A stretch of 30,546 nt of DNA from a virus, in IMG/VR virus record IMGVR_UViG_3300046411_001280, positions 1 to 30,546 of that record; one strand, given 5' to 3'. The notes beneath the pieces are model-generated. The model saw only the letters and a program-made list of their open reading frames with translations. It was not told where the DNA came from and searched no databases. Made by a program: the position numbers and the translations under genes. Position 1 is the stretch's first letter. Every line of letters begins with the position of its first letter. This document shows positions 17,401 to 25,039 of the stretch, in pieces.

Positions 17401-19800
17401 CAAGGTGATACTGGTATCCAAGGAACAACTGGAGCTGGTGCCCAAGGTGCAACAGGAGCTATTGGTCCTCAAGGTACACAAGGTGTTCAAGGTATTGTTG
17501 GTGCAACTGGTACTGGAGTTCAAGGCTTACAAGGTACTCAAGGTATTCAAGGTGATTTAGGATTACAAGGATTACAAGGAGCTACTGGAGCTGGTGAAGC
17601 TGGTTCTCAAGGTACTGTTGGTACACAAGGTATCCAAGGTGTTCAAGGTTTACAAGGTATTGCTGGAACGGGTGGTATCGGTGGACAAGGTACACAAGGT
17701 ATTCAAGGCGTTCAAGGTTCTGACGGACCTCAAGGTTTACAAGGTGGAGATGGTGGCGAAGGTCAACCAGGCCCAGAAGGTTCACAAGGTATTCAAGGTA
17801 CAACAGGAGCTGGTACACAGGGTGTTCAAGGTCCTCAAGGTGCTGATGGATTTGGTATACAGGGTCCTTCAGGTGATGGTACTCAAGGTATTCAAGGCCC
17901 AGGTGGCCCTCAAGGTTTAGGCGGTTCGGGCCCACAAGGTACTCAAGGTGTTCAAGGTTTCCAAGGTACTCTTGGTGCACAGGGCTCTGGCGGAACAGGA
18001 CCACAAGGTGTTCAAGGCCCAGAAGGCCCAGATGGTGGTTCTGGTACTCAAGGTGCTACGGGTGAAGGTATACAAGGTGTACAAGGACCTCAAGGTATTG
18101 ATGGAGCAGTAGGTTTTGGTACTCAAGGTCTTCAAGGTTTCCAAGGTATTCAAGGTGAAGCTATACAAGGTGCCGAAGGCGCAGGTATACAAGGACCAAC
18201 TGGTATTCAAGGTATTCAAGGTAATGAGGGTGCAGGTTCTGCTGGTCCTCAAGGTCCTCAAGGTGATTTAGGTATTCAAGGCGCACAAGGACCATTTGGT
18301 CCACAAGGTGTTGCTGGTGCAACTAGTGCACAGGGTGATACTGGTATTCAAGGTAACCAAGGTTTACAAGGTTTTGACGGAGGCGGTGGTTTCCAAGGTA
18401 TCCAAGGTGGTACTGGTGTACAAGGACCTCAAGGTTTAGACGGTGGTTCAGGTGGTGAAGGTATTCAAGGGCCAGAAGGTCCTCAAGGTTCATCAGGTTT
18501 CCAAGGCGGAATCGGCCCAGCTGGTACAGGCTCTCAGGGTTCATCTGGTCCTCAAGGTGATACTGGACCGGGTGGTCAAGGTCCAGCGGGACCTCAAGGT
18601 CCTGCAGGTTCAGAAGTTGGTCCTCAAGGTTCAAACGGTTTCCAAGGTCCTGCTGGTCCATTAGGTCCACAAGGAACGACAGGTGCTGGTGGTGTTGGTA
18701 TACAAGGACAACAAGGTACATCAGGTCAAGCTGGTGCTCAAGGAACGACTGGTGATACTGGTGCTCAAGGTACTGCAGGAAGTAGCACAGGGATGGATGT
18801 TTCATCTCTACACACTTCTGGTTTACAAGGTACAGCAATGTTCCTCACCATGGTACAAGGTGGTAGTGGTGTAAGACCTTTATATGGTACAACTACTCCA
18901 AACCCAGGTGGTGAACAAAACTTCTTCTATACAGCTAATGATGATGAGCTAACACTAGAAAATATTAAAATTGATGGTTCAGCAACACTTAACGGTTCAA
19001 CGATTACATCATGGCCAACAGGTGGTGGCGGCAGTGCGATTACTATACAAGACGAAGGTTCATCATTAGCAACAGCTGCAACTACAATAGACTTTGTGGG
19101 TGGTGGTGTTACTGCTTCTGGTACAGGAACTACTAAGACAATTACGATCGCAGGTGGTTCATCTCAAAACGTATTCCAAAATATGGCGGTAAGTGGTCAA
19201 ACTACAGTTGCTGCAGATACTGCTACTGATACGTTAACCTTCGTAGCTGGTACTAATATGACTATTACTACTGATGCTACAACTGATAGTATTACGTTTA
19301 ATGCTTCAGGTAGCGGTGGCAGTGGTATTAGTAATGTTGTCGAAGATACAACTCCTCAGTTAGGTGGTAATTTAGACGGACAATCATATAATATTACAAC
19401 AACTGGTGATATTACAGCTGCTAACTTTAATACAACATCTGATGAGTCACTCAAAACAAATGTAGAAACAATTGAAAATGCATTAAGTAAAGTTATTAAC
19501 ATGCGTGGTGTTAACTTTAATTGGACAGAAAATAGTCAACCAGGTACTGGTGTAATTGCTCAAGAAATGGCAGAAGTACTTCCACATGTTGTTACAGAAA
19601 ACGATGAAGGAATTAAACATGTACAATATGGTAACATTGTAGGTACATTAATTGAAGCGATCAAAGAACAACAAAGAGAAATAGAAGAATTAAAAGATTT
19701 AGCACATCCACCAAGAGGTTTAATGGACCTAGATGGTAGCAACGAACTAATTGATTTAATAACTGATATCAATGCGAGATTAGACAAGCTAGAGGGTTAA
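14419..19800 (+). CDS. Collagen-like tail fibre (1793 aa) with C-terminal S74 chaperone
   Basis: Residues 1-54: attachment-like head (QLIGFGNPQPFPITLDVVFY, VYYSNGTNWIEIG). Residues 55-1457: six blocks of Gly-x-y triplets, strongly biased to GIQG, GVQG, GTQG and GPQG, broken by five globular inserts. The first is an ELWIYVGSSTWVNIG type at 14659-14829 and the other four are related to one another. Residues 1460-1670: beta segments such as ITIQDEGSSLATAAT and EDTTPQLGGNLDG, usual in marine phage fibre tips. Residues 1674-1793: S74 domain (SDESLKTN, GVNFNW, GVIAQEMAEVLPHVV, coiled-coil end), predicted to cut before S1674. It should form a trimeric rod. Pro is scarce and Gln dominates the third triplet position, so stability cannot rest on hydroxyproline. 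Most likely a receptor-binding fibre. The 169-aa gene begins right after its stop. Confidence 0.92.
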   Translation: MSQFGTITGKSQLIGFGNPQPFPITLDVVFYEGSVVYADNNKVYYSNGTNWIEIGAGPQGIQGATGIQGTQGLQGDYGPGFTIIGSVADVDSGGDPQATLNGAFGSANVGEGVIDEADDELWIYVGSSTWVNIGNFRGVQGFQGPTGFQGIQGPLGNEGIQGERGFRGFQGEAGPQGTQGVQGDLGIQGIQGRRGPQGVQGVQGDLGIQGTQGSIGPQGIQGTTGIQGDTGIQGLQGYNGDDTGHVVEFRVAEPIVESDPGVGNLILNSTNSPTDNFSSVTKMWIDNEAFYSVNLEGLYTLISQSTGANRGFMKITLRGGPDHYMIFSIQDAVDQTGYWEFDITYVSGTGTRGDFVLENTPTPGTTTTLPTIVAFSLSGDKGIQGVQGLLGNQGAQGVQGLQGPIGPQGVQGTTGSQGVQGLQGLLGPQGVQGPQGLQGIQGPQGLQGNTGDFGGISYNYDYSNDTTDADPGSGNLRFSSTNFTSANLKLWIDDEDNGAVNVMDGLLTELDALTGSPKGYVRFIDATDYTRQFLARIDLITDSTGYWELGVTRLNGATSFTDGDNLRVTFSRNGDRGLQGVQGTQGLIGFQGIQGVQGIQGQQGTTGIQGSQGIQGIQGEAIQGSQGTQGITGSQGLQGLQGLQGDTGGQGTQGVQGTTGIQGLQGLQGEQGQYGGLTFPWNFVNNTLGGTDPGTNNFKFNNSNPTLATLITIDDVPVDQFGQEVDNFFDFIAGQPGTVKGYLKIQEGNYEDGSGPAGHHWLIYEITGWTWDSGSKNYGYWDVTWVDGNVTNWQSSVNAVHGPTTLITFVPRGPAGIQGAQGTQGLQGLQGRIGQGIQGPQGTQGTGGLQGTTGSFGGVTFDYTYDATTTNSDPGTGGLRINNSTLSSGTAMYIDNRDDNFIDISTFLATIDDSTSPIKGHFKITKVGSPEIFHLYTISSATPIGGYFNVACVHVDGNGGLTDGDDITVTFARTGDAGATGATGPQGVQGVQGTQGDTGIQGTTGAGAQGATGAIGPQGTQGVQGIVGATGTGVQGLQGTQGIQGDLGLQGLQGATGAGEAGSQGTVGTQGIQGVQGLQGIAGTGGIGGQGTQGIQGVQGSDGPQGLQGGDGGEGQPGPEGSQGIQGTTGAGTQGVQGPQGADGFGIQGPSGDGTQGIQGPGGPQGLGGSGPQGTQGVQGFQGTLGAQGSGGTGPQGVQGPEGPDGGSGTQGATGEGIQGVQGPQGIDGAVGFGTQGLQGFQGIQGEAIQGAEGAGIQGPTGIQGIQGNEGAGSAGPQGPQGDLGIQGAQGPFGPQGVAGATSAQGDTGIQGNQGLQGFDGGGGFQGIQGGTGVQGPQGLDGGSGGEGIQGPEGPQGSSGFQGGIGPAGTGSQGSSGPQGDTGPGGQGPAGPQGPAGSEVGPQGSNGFQGPAGPLGPQGTTGAGGVGIQGQQGTSGQAGAQGTTGDTGAQGTAGSSTGMDVSSLHTSGLQGTAMFLTMVQGGSGVRPLYGTTTPNPGGEQNFFYTANDDELTLENIKIDGSATLNGSTITSWPTGGGGSAITIQDEGSSLATAATTIDFVGGGVTASGTGTTKTITIAGGSSQNVFQNMAVSGQTTVAADTATDTLTFVAGTNMTITTDATTDSITFNASGSGGSGISNVVEDTTPQLGGNLDGQSYNITTTGDITAANFNTTSDESLKTNVETIENALSKVINMRGVNFNWTENSQPGTGVIAQEMAEVLPHVVTENDEGIKHVQYGNIVGTLIEAIKEQQREIEELKDLAHPPRGLMDLDGSNELIDLITDINARLDKLEG
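14581..18789 (+). repeat. Collagen-like Gly-x-y blocks
   Basis: Triplet blocks at about 14581-14658, 14830-15150, 15553-15780, 16138-16440, 16855-16986 and 17341-18789. The last is about 480 residues long. DNA is dominated by variants of ggtattcaaggt and caaggtgttcaa. The last block contains repeated one-residue phase shifts (GAGAQG, GTGVQG, GAGTQG, GEGIQG). Confidence 0.9.
15151..17340 (+). repeat. Four paralogous globular inserts in the collagen-like fibre
   Basis: Inserts at 15151-15552, 15781-16137, 16441-16854 and 16987-17340 (about 118-138 residues each). They share DPGxGNLxxNxS, an ID(D/N) strand, KGYxK, a GYWE/GYWD strand and a TFxRxGDxG exit into the next collagen block. Confidence 0.8.
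19438..19797 (+). other. S74 intramolecular chaperone domain of the collagen-like fibre
   Basis: Codons 1674-1793. S1674-D1675 starts the SDESLKTN motif. The domain keeps GVIAQEMAEVLPHVV and a terminal coiled coil. It is longer (about 120 residues) than the copy in the 361-aa fibre because of an added LAHPPRGLMDLDGSNELID segment. Confidence 0.85.
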
Positions 19801-20310
19801 ATGTTAACCTGGAGAAAAGGTAACCTCCGCGGAGGAGCTAATGAAATCGAAGAACTTAAAGGCGCAATTGCAGTATTATTAGAACTTGGAAATATAAAAC
19901 AAGGTCAAGGCAGAGAACTTTTGGAATACGCTGAAAGTCAATATCGAAGTGCACCAGTTGTAAATTTAAGCAATGTTAATTGGAGTAGAATGGCTAACAC
20001 TGGAAGTTGGTTTGACAATAACTATTCTGAAATAAAAACATTTAAACAGTTATTTCGTAATCTGCGAGACGATGGCGAACGAAGAAACGTATCTCGTATA
20101 GTTAGTCAATTTATGGGTGAAGGTGAGATTAATGATTTTAACGGAACAGTTGATTGTCCCATTTGTTTAAAATTAAATGCTACCGGTGGCGTAGTGCAAC
20201 AAGGGAAGTTTTTGGGTCCTCTTTATTTGGTTGGCGGAAATACAAGACTAACTGTTGCTAAAATATTAGGCGTACCAACTAAGATCGTAGAGATTAATGT
20301 TGATTGGTAG
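19801..20310 (+). CDS. ParB/Srx-fold-like protein with GNTRL motif
   Basis: 169 residues. The C-terminal part reads YLVGGNTRLTVAKILG, with VGGNTRL at residues 144-150. This looks like box II of the ParB-N / sulfiredoxin superfamily (GERRxxAA in ParB), and VVNLSNVNW near residue 55 could be its first strand. Family members bind or hydrolyse nucleotides, cut DNA or modify proteins; which of these applies here cannot be told. A CPIC pair (Cys-x-x-Cys) occurs around residue 120. The ATG follows the collagen fibre's TAA with no gap, using GAGGG at 19792-19796, so translation is probably coupled. It is the only enzyme-like protein in a run of structural genes and might act on the fibre or its assembly; that is a guess. 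Confidence 0.6.
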   Translation: MLTWRKGNLRGGANEIEELKGAIAVLLELGNIKQGQGRELLEYAESQYRSAPVVNLSNVNWSRMANTGSWFDNNYSEIKTFKQLFRNLRDDGERRNVSRIVSQFMGEGEINDFNGTVDCPICLKLNATGGVVQQGKFLGPLYLVGGNTRLTVAKILGVPTKIVEINVDW

Positions 20311-20317
20311 GAAATAG

Positions 20318-20325
20318 AATAAATA
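20318..20325 (+). promoter_or_regulatory. Putative late promoter element AATAAATA
   Basis: AATAAATA in the 55-base gap, 41 bases before the next gene's last start-codon base. The gap also holds ATGGCAAGATAA at 20331, a three-codon start-stop, and a T6 run. The ribosome binding site is weak (TAAGG near 20349). Confidence 0.38.
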
Positions 20326-20365
20326 ATAAAATGGCAAGATAAATTTTTTAAGGTATAGTATCTCC

Positions 20366-20704
20366 ATGGCATCAAGAGCAAACATATACATAGACAAAGG
20401 AACTGACTTCAGAACAGCTATTGAGTTGTTTAATGATGAGGGTGCAGAGTATTCTGACGCAGTAATCGATGTTTATAACTTTTATTCAAGTATACGAAAA
20501 GTTTACTCTAGTACTAGTGTCGCGGACTTTACAATCGAAAAAGCCAACAACGACATCACTCTAGTTCTGACAGACCAGCAAACAGATTTGCTGAAACCTG
20601 GTAAATATCAATACGACGTAATCATGCAAAAACAAACAGGAGAGTTGTCCAAAATAGTTGAAGGCTTAGCAATTGTAGTCGATACTATTACGGAGGTTGC
20701 GTGA
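20366..20704 (+). CDS. Small virion structural protein
   Basis: 112 residues beginning [15 protein letters not shown]. The order of a short N-terminal strand, a Tyr/Ser-rich [15 protein letters not shown] segment, a [12 protein letters not shown] stretch and a [10 protein letters not shown] strand is typical of a small beta-sandwich protein that recurs in structural operons of marine T4-like phages (recalled, not searched). It somewhat resembles baseplate upper (BppU) N-terminal domains, which anchor receptor-binding proteins. Its TGA overlaps the GTG start of the 1432-aa fibre (GTGA), and GGAGG at 20692-20696 inside this gene serves that fibre. The pair is therefore translated together and this protein may be an adaptor for the fibre. 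Confident as a gene, moderate on role. Confidence 0.78.
   Translation: MASRANIYIDKGTDFRTAIELFNDEGAEYSDAVIDVYNFYSSIRKVYSSTSVADFTIEKANNDITLVLTDQQTDLLKPGKYQYDVIMQKQTGELSKIVEGLAIVVDTITEVA
20692..20696 (+). promoter_or_regulatory. Ribosome binding site fixing the GTG start of the 1432-aa fibre
   Basis: GGAGG four bases before GTG at 20701, inside the 3' end of the upstream gene. It is the strongest Shine-Dalgarno in the window and supports the unusual GTG start and the four-base overlap. Confidence 0.75.
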
Positions 20705-23700
20705 GCATAAAGGTCAAGGTTCGCTCTGGCCGTAGTATTAAGGCTGTCCCAAAGGAAGGTTCTACTACTAGTATTGTAGCACCAGCAGAACGAAAACCCC
20801 AAATTGTCCCAGATTCCGTTGTACTCGGAATTGATACTATTGGTGAATACGTTGTTTCCGTTGCTAATACCAATGGTATAATTGTATCACAAACAGTTTA
20901 CGACCAAGGCGCAAATGTTGTTATTGGTCATGCTGATACATCAGACGCAGTCAGCACAACAAATCCAAATTTATCATATCCAAAAAATATCTCAATTGAT
21001 ACGTTTGGTCATATTACAGATTTTGAAAATGTAAGTTTTAATCCATTAAACTTTTCTGCTAATTCAACAGTTATTTCTTCTGATGATATTACAATTGGTA
21101 CTACGTCACTTACACTAGGTGAAACAACTCCAACAATTACAGGTCTTACATCTCTTGATGTTGGTGGGCCAGTATTATCAAACACATTATCCATACGAAA
21201 CATTACAGACGGCAGAATATTATTTGCTGGTGCTAATGGCTTTGTATCTGATAGTGCAGGATTAACATTCGACGGTACATCGTTAATTGCGTCAGGTGGT
21301 GTATTCCTTGATGGATTACAAGTACCAGGTCAGTCTGGTTTAGGCAGTGTTAATGTTACAGACTTAACAGATGGCCGTATAGTATACGCAGGCGCTAACG
21401 GTGAATTAATTGATAGTAACAATCTAAGATTCGATGGTACATCTCTTACAGCAACAGGTGGAGTATTCTTAGATGGTCTTGAAGTACCAGGTCAAATTGG
21501 TGCTGGAAGTATTAATGTTACCGATTTAACTCAAGGCCGTATTGTTTATATTGGCGCAAATGGAGAGTTAATAGATTCTAATAACCTACGGTTTGACGAT
21601 ACAAGTATTATCGCAACTGGTGGTGTATTCTTAGATGACCTTTCAGTTCCTGGTCAAGCAACTTTAGGTAGTGTAAATATACAAGACCTCAACGAAGGTC
21701 GAATCATGTACGCCGGTGCAAACGGTGAATTAATTGATTCTGCTAACCTATCGTTTGACGGTGTTTCTATTACTGCAACAGGTGGTGTATTTTTAGATAT
21801 ATTACGAGTACCTGGTCAAACAGAACTTGGTAGTGTTAATGTTACAGATTTAACTTCAGGTAGAGTAACATTTGCAGGAACTAATGGGGAATTAGTTGAT
21901 AGTAATAACTTAAGATTTGACGGAACAACACTTACAGTTACTGGTGATGCTGATATTACAGGTAACGTTACTATTGGTGGTAATCTTACTTTAGGTGATA
22001 ACGAAGTAGATACAATTAATGTTGTAGCAGATTTTACTTCAGACCTTATACCAGATGCTTCAGACACATATAGTTTAGGTACTCCTACTAAAGAATGGCG
22101 CAGAATATTTACACCCACTATTAAGAGTAGTACAGGTGTAATTACTATTGATACTACTGGTGCATTAAATATACCAGTTGGTGGAACTGCAGATAGACCT
22201 ACAGCTGCTCAAGGTATGATTCGCTATAATACTTCAGATGATAGATTTGAAGGTTATGATGGAAACGGCTGGTCAGAATTAGCAGGTTCAGTAAAAGACG
22301 TTGACAAAGATACTTTAATTTCAGCTGAAGATACTCCTGGGTCAGATAATGACCAACTCAAATTTAAAACTGGTGGTGTTGAAAGATTAGTTCTTGAAGC
22401 TGACGGTGATTTTAACTTTAAAAATAATTCAGTACGAATTGACGGAACAGACGGAAAATTTGTTGCTAACAATGGCGTATACGTTAATGACTTACAACAA
22501 CTGGGTGGTATTGTATATACTGGACCAGATGGTCATATACGAAATGAAGCCAACCTTGCATGGGATGGTACCAATTTAACAATCCTCGGTGGTATTACAG
22601 TTGATGGTGACTTTAGTACATCGGGTGGTTTATCAGGTGACAGCTTATCTGTAGGTAACTTACAAGCTAACACAATGATGTTTGTATCTGATACAGGTGC
22701 ATTATCATCTAATAACAACATTCAATTTGACGGCACGCATATGAATGTGAATGCAACTTCTGCATTCCTCAAAGCGCCTACAATTGAAACAGTTACACAA
22801 GGTCATATATTTGTAGCTGGAGCTAATGGAGCATTACAAGGTAGTTCTGGTTTAACATATGATGGTACAGACCTTGACGTTACTGGTAATGTTGATATTT
22901 CTGGCGGACTTACAATTGGTGACGACTCAGTATTTGGTGGTACTCAAGTTACTGTTCCAAGTATTAATGTTCTAGACTTAACAGCTGGTCGTGTTACCTT
23001 TGCAGGTGTTGATGGCGAACTAACTGATAGTAATGATTTAACATGGGATGGTTCTACATTCTATGTCGATGGTAACGGAGAATTTACAGGTGATGTAACT
23101 ATCTCTGGTAATCTTACTCTTGGTGACCAAGTACAAGACACAATTAATGTAGTTGCTGATTTTACTAGTAACTTAATTCCAAAAGACGATGCAACTTACG
23201 ATTTAGGTCAAACAGGTTCTAATTGGAATACATTACATATACGAACCCTTGACAGTGATACTGAAGTAATTTCAGTAGATACAACTGGAGCGTTTACAGT
23301 ACCTGTTGGTACAACTGCGGAAAGACCTACTCCTCTTGCTGCTGGTATGGTTCGATTCAATAATACCGATGGAGTATTTGAAGGATATAGTGGAGCAGCA
23401 TGGGCATCACTCGGTGGTGTTAAAGATGTTGACCAAGATACATTTATTGAAGCAGAAGATTCTCCTGGTTCAGATAATGACGAATTAAACTTTGTTACTG
23501 CAGGAACTTCAAGATTTAAGGTTGGACCTACTGGTAATATTACAACAGCAGCTGCTCAAAACTTTACTTTTGACTTAGGAAGTGGTGGCCAGATTGATGC
23601 TGGTGCTACAATTATTACTGGTGTTTCAGACCCAGTTGCTAATACCGACGCAGTCAATTATAACTATTTAGAAAATGGTGGTTTTGCTAGAACATTCACT

Positions 23701-24999
23701 GTTACTAAAGCTGCTAATACTTACAATTTAGATTTACTTCAAGATAATAATAGAGCTGCAATTGAGATTGGTACTGCTCTTACAATTGAAACATACGATA
23801 CTGGAAACAATGTTGTACAAATTGGATTAGACCCAGTATGGCAATCCTTTACAGGTTTAAGAGAAGCTGGTGTTGAAGGCACTGTTCCAAACTTTGAATT
23901 TGACGTTTATGGTCGTGTTCGTTCTCTTGTTAATATTCCACTTTCTGTATCGTCAAACGCGGTTGTTGACTTTGTTCCATCCATCTATGGTGTTATTGAA
24001 GACGCTGTAAGAAATGGTAATATCGAACGTGGTATTAGAGTAACATCAAATAATGCTGCGCAGAAACTTGATTTTGTAACGAACCCATTTGATATTACAT
24101 TAGTTGGAGCTGTGACTGGTAATGGCACAGTACAAAATAACTCAAATGTTTCAATTACAACATCATACGATTTAGTTACACTTGACCAAAGATTCTTAAA
24201 TGTACAAGGTGGAGATACAGCAAACGGTGCATTAGGTGCCACAAGATTTGAAGATAAAGAAGATACAGATTACTTTGTTGAACCAGCTGCAACTTCAAGA
24301 TTAGCTGACTTACATATAGGTTATAATAAACCAAGTACTACATTAACATTTGGTACTGGTGCTTCAAATATGTACATGTATGCTCAAGGGACCAAACTTG
24401 GTTTCTTAAGTAGCTCATTCAACTTTGGTACTTATTTCAATACAGTAAATAATAGTTGGTATGCTGAAGATGGTTCCATGTTCTCAAGGAACTTTATTGA
24501 TAGTCAAGATGTAAACTATCTACTCAATCCTGCTGGATACAATTCTCGTATTAAAGGATTAAATGTTGATGGTCAAGTAGTTATTGGTAGTAATCTATCA
24601 TTTAGTAATAATTCTATTAGTAACTCTAGTGGGGATATTACTATATCACCTATTGGTAATTTGATTGTCGATAACAATATTATAACACAATTAGCTGACC
24701 CTGTCAACCCCCAAGATGCAATTAATAAGAGGTTTTTACAATCAGAGTTAGATAGTATAAGTGCAAGTGGTATTCAGCTTGCTGCTGAGACTGGAACTAT
24801 AGATACAGTTGCTCTCGGTGAAACAATTACTTTTGCTGCTGGTGAAGGAATAAATACAACTGTTGCAAATAATCAAATAACAATTGCTAGTGAATTGGCG
24901 AGTGACTCCAATATTGGTGCTGCTTCGTTTAACATAGCAAACTTTACAGTTACAAGTGGTGATGTAGCCCTCACAACACTTGATGGAGGAACCTTTTAA
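20701..24999 (+). CDS. Repetitive tail fibre protein (1432 aa)
   Basis: GTG start with a strong GGAGG. Residues 1-70: basic head. Residues about 72-110: an IGHADTS...DTFGHITDF unit also found twice in the next gene. Residues 165-430: five near-perfect 54-residue repeats with core [23 protein letters not shown] and [13 protein letters not shown] (written here in parts). Four more divergent copies follow to about residue 800. A large segment ([46 protein letters not shown]) occurs twice, 376 residues apart. The C-terminal part has FxDxxDxxYxxxPA fibre motifs (near 24250 and 24495). It ends with a [19 protein letters not shown] tail typical of marine phage fibres. It lacks an S74 domain, so it needs another trimerisation route. 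Confidence 0.85.
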   Translation: MSIKVKVRSGRSIKAVPKEGSTTSIVAPAERKPQIVPDSVVLGIDTIGEYVVSVANTNGIIVSQTVYDQGANVVIGHADTSDAVSTTNPNLSYPKNISIDTFGHITDFENVSFNPLNFSANSTVISSDDITIGTTSLTLGETTPTITGLTSLDVGGPVLSNTLSIRNITDGRILFAGANGFVSDSAGLTFDGTSLIASGGVFLDGLQVPGQSGLGSVNVTDLTDGRIVYAGANGELIDSNNLRFDGTSLTATGGVFLDGLEVPGQIGAGSINVTDLTQGRIVYIGANGELIDSNNLRFDDTSIIATGGVFLDDLSVPGQATLGSVNIQDLNEGRIMYAGANGELIDSANLSFDGVSITATGGVFLDILRVPGQTELGSVNVTDLTSGRVTFAGTNGELVDSNNLRFDGTTLTVTGDADITGNVTIGGNLTLGDNEVDTINVVADFTSDLIPDASDTYSLGTPTKEWRRIFTPTIKSSTGVITIDTTGALNIPVGGTADRPTAAQGMIRYNTSDDRFEGYDGNGWSELAGSVKDVDKDTLISAEDTPGSDNDQLKFKTGGVERLVLEADGDFNFKNNSVRIDGTDGKFVANNGVYVNDLQQLGGIVYTGPDGHIRNEANLAWDGTNLTILGGITVDGDFSTSGGLSGDSLSVGNLQANTMMFVSDTGALSSNNNIQFDGTHMNVNATSAFLKAPTIETVTQGHIFVAGANGALQGSSGLTYDGTDLDVTGNVDISGGLTIGDDSVFGGTQVTVPSINVLDLTAGRVTFAGVDGELTDSNDLTWDGSTFYVDGNGEFTGDVTISGNLTLGDQVQDTINVVADFTSNLIPKDDATYDLGQTGSNWNTLHIRTLDSDTEVISVDTTGAFTVPVGTTAERPTPLAAGMVRFNNTDGVFEGYSGAAWASLGGVKDVDQDTFIEAEDSPGSDNDELNFVTAGTSRFKVGPTGNITTAAAQNFTFDLGSGGQIDAGATIITGVSDPVANTDAVNYNYLENGGFARTFTVTKAANTYNLDLLQDNNRAAIEIGTALTIETYDTGNNVVQIGLDPVWQSFTGLREAGVEGTVPNFEFDVYGRVRSLVNIPLSVSSNAVVDFVPSIYGVIEDAVRNGNIERGIRVTSNNAAQKLDFVTNPFDITLVGAVTGNGTVQNNSNVSITTSYDLVTLDQRFLNVQGGDTANGALGATRFEDKEDTDYFVEPAATSRLADLHIGYNKPSTTLTFGTGASNMYMYAQGTKLGFLSSSFNFGTYFNTVNNSWYAEDGSMFSRNFIDSQDVNYLLNPAGYNSRIKGLNVDGQVVIGSNLSFSNNSISNSSGDITISPIGNLIVDNNIITQLADPVNPQDAINKRFLQSELDSISASGIQLAAETGTIDTVALGETITFAAGEGINTTVANNQITIASELASDSNIGAASFNIANFTVTSGDVALTTLDGGTF
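21199..21966 (+). repeat. 162-bp (54-aa) tandem repeats, five copies
   Basis: The GRI/GRV codon triplet falls at 21211, 21373, 21535, 21697 and 21859, exactly 162 bases apart each time. Protein identity is high while third codon positions vary freely. Confidence 0.9.
21943..23550 (+). repeat. Internal duplication, two copies 1128 bases apart
   Basis: The segment starting near [21 protein letters not shown] (D codons at 22009 and 23137) runs about 160 residues in both copies, through SxxLG, AERPT/ADRPT, GMxRxNxxDxxFEGY and DVDxDTxIxAEDxPGSDND. Confidence 0.8.
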
Positions 25000-25003
25000 T
25001 ATC

Positions 25004-25015
25004 GCCTAAATAGGC
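25004..25015 (+). promoter_or_regulatory. Putative late promoter element within palindrome GCCTAAATAGGC
   Basis: The 40-base gap before the 1166-aa fibre holds CCTAAATA at 25005-25012, inside a GCCTA/TAGGC inverted repeat with a two-base loop. The ATG at 25040 has AAAGGA at 25027-25032. The loop is too short and there is no T-run, so it is not a terminator. Confidence 0.35.
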
Positions 25016-25039
25016 TTATATGATATAAAGGACATACAT

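Noticed and set aside
17299-18838. Several long open frames on the opposite strand and in other frames across the collagen-like gene
   Set aside because: They follow from the biased Gly-Gln codon repeats, which leave few stops in other frames. Their translations are low-complexity (Leu/Tyr/Val or Thr/Leu/Ser rich) and have no ribosome binding sites.
14419-19800. Endosialidase enzyme activity from the S74 'endosialidase' domain name
   Set aside because: S74 is only the C-terminal chaperone shared with endosialidases. No sialidase catalytic domain is visible in either fibre.
20331-20342. ATGGCAAGATAA as a leader peptide before the 112-aa gene
   Set aside because: Only three codons, with no ribosome binding site; it probably reflects AT-rich leader sequence.
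25004-25015. GCCTAAATAGGC as a transcription terminator
   Set aside because: The stem is five base pairs with a two-base loop and no T-run. It is better read as a late promoter element that happens to be palindromic.
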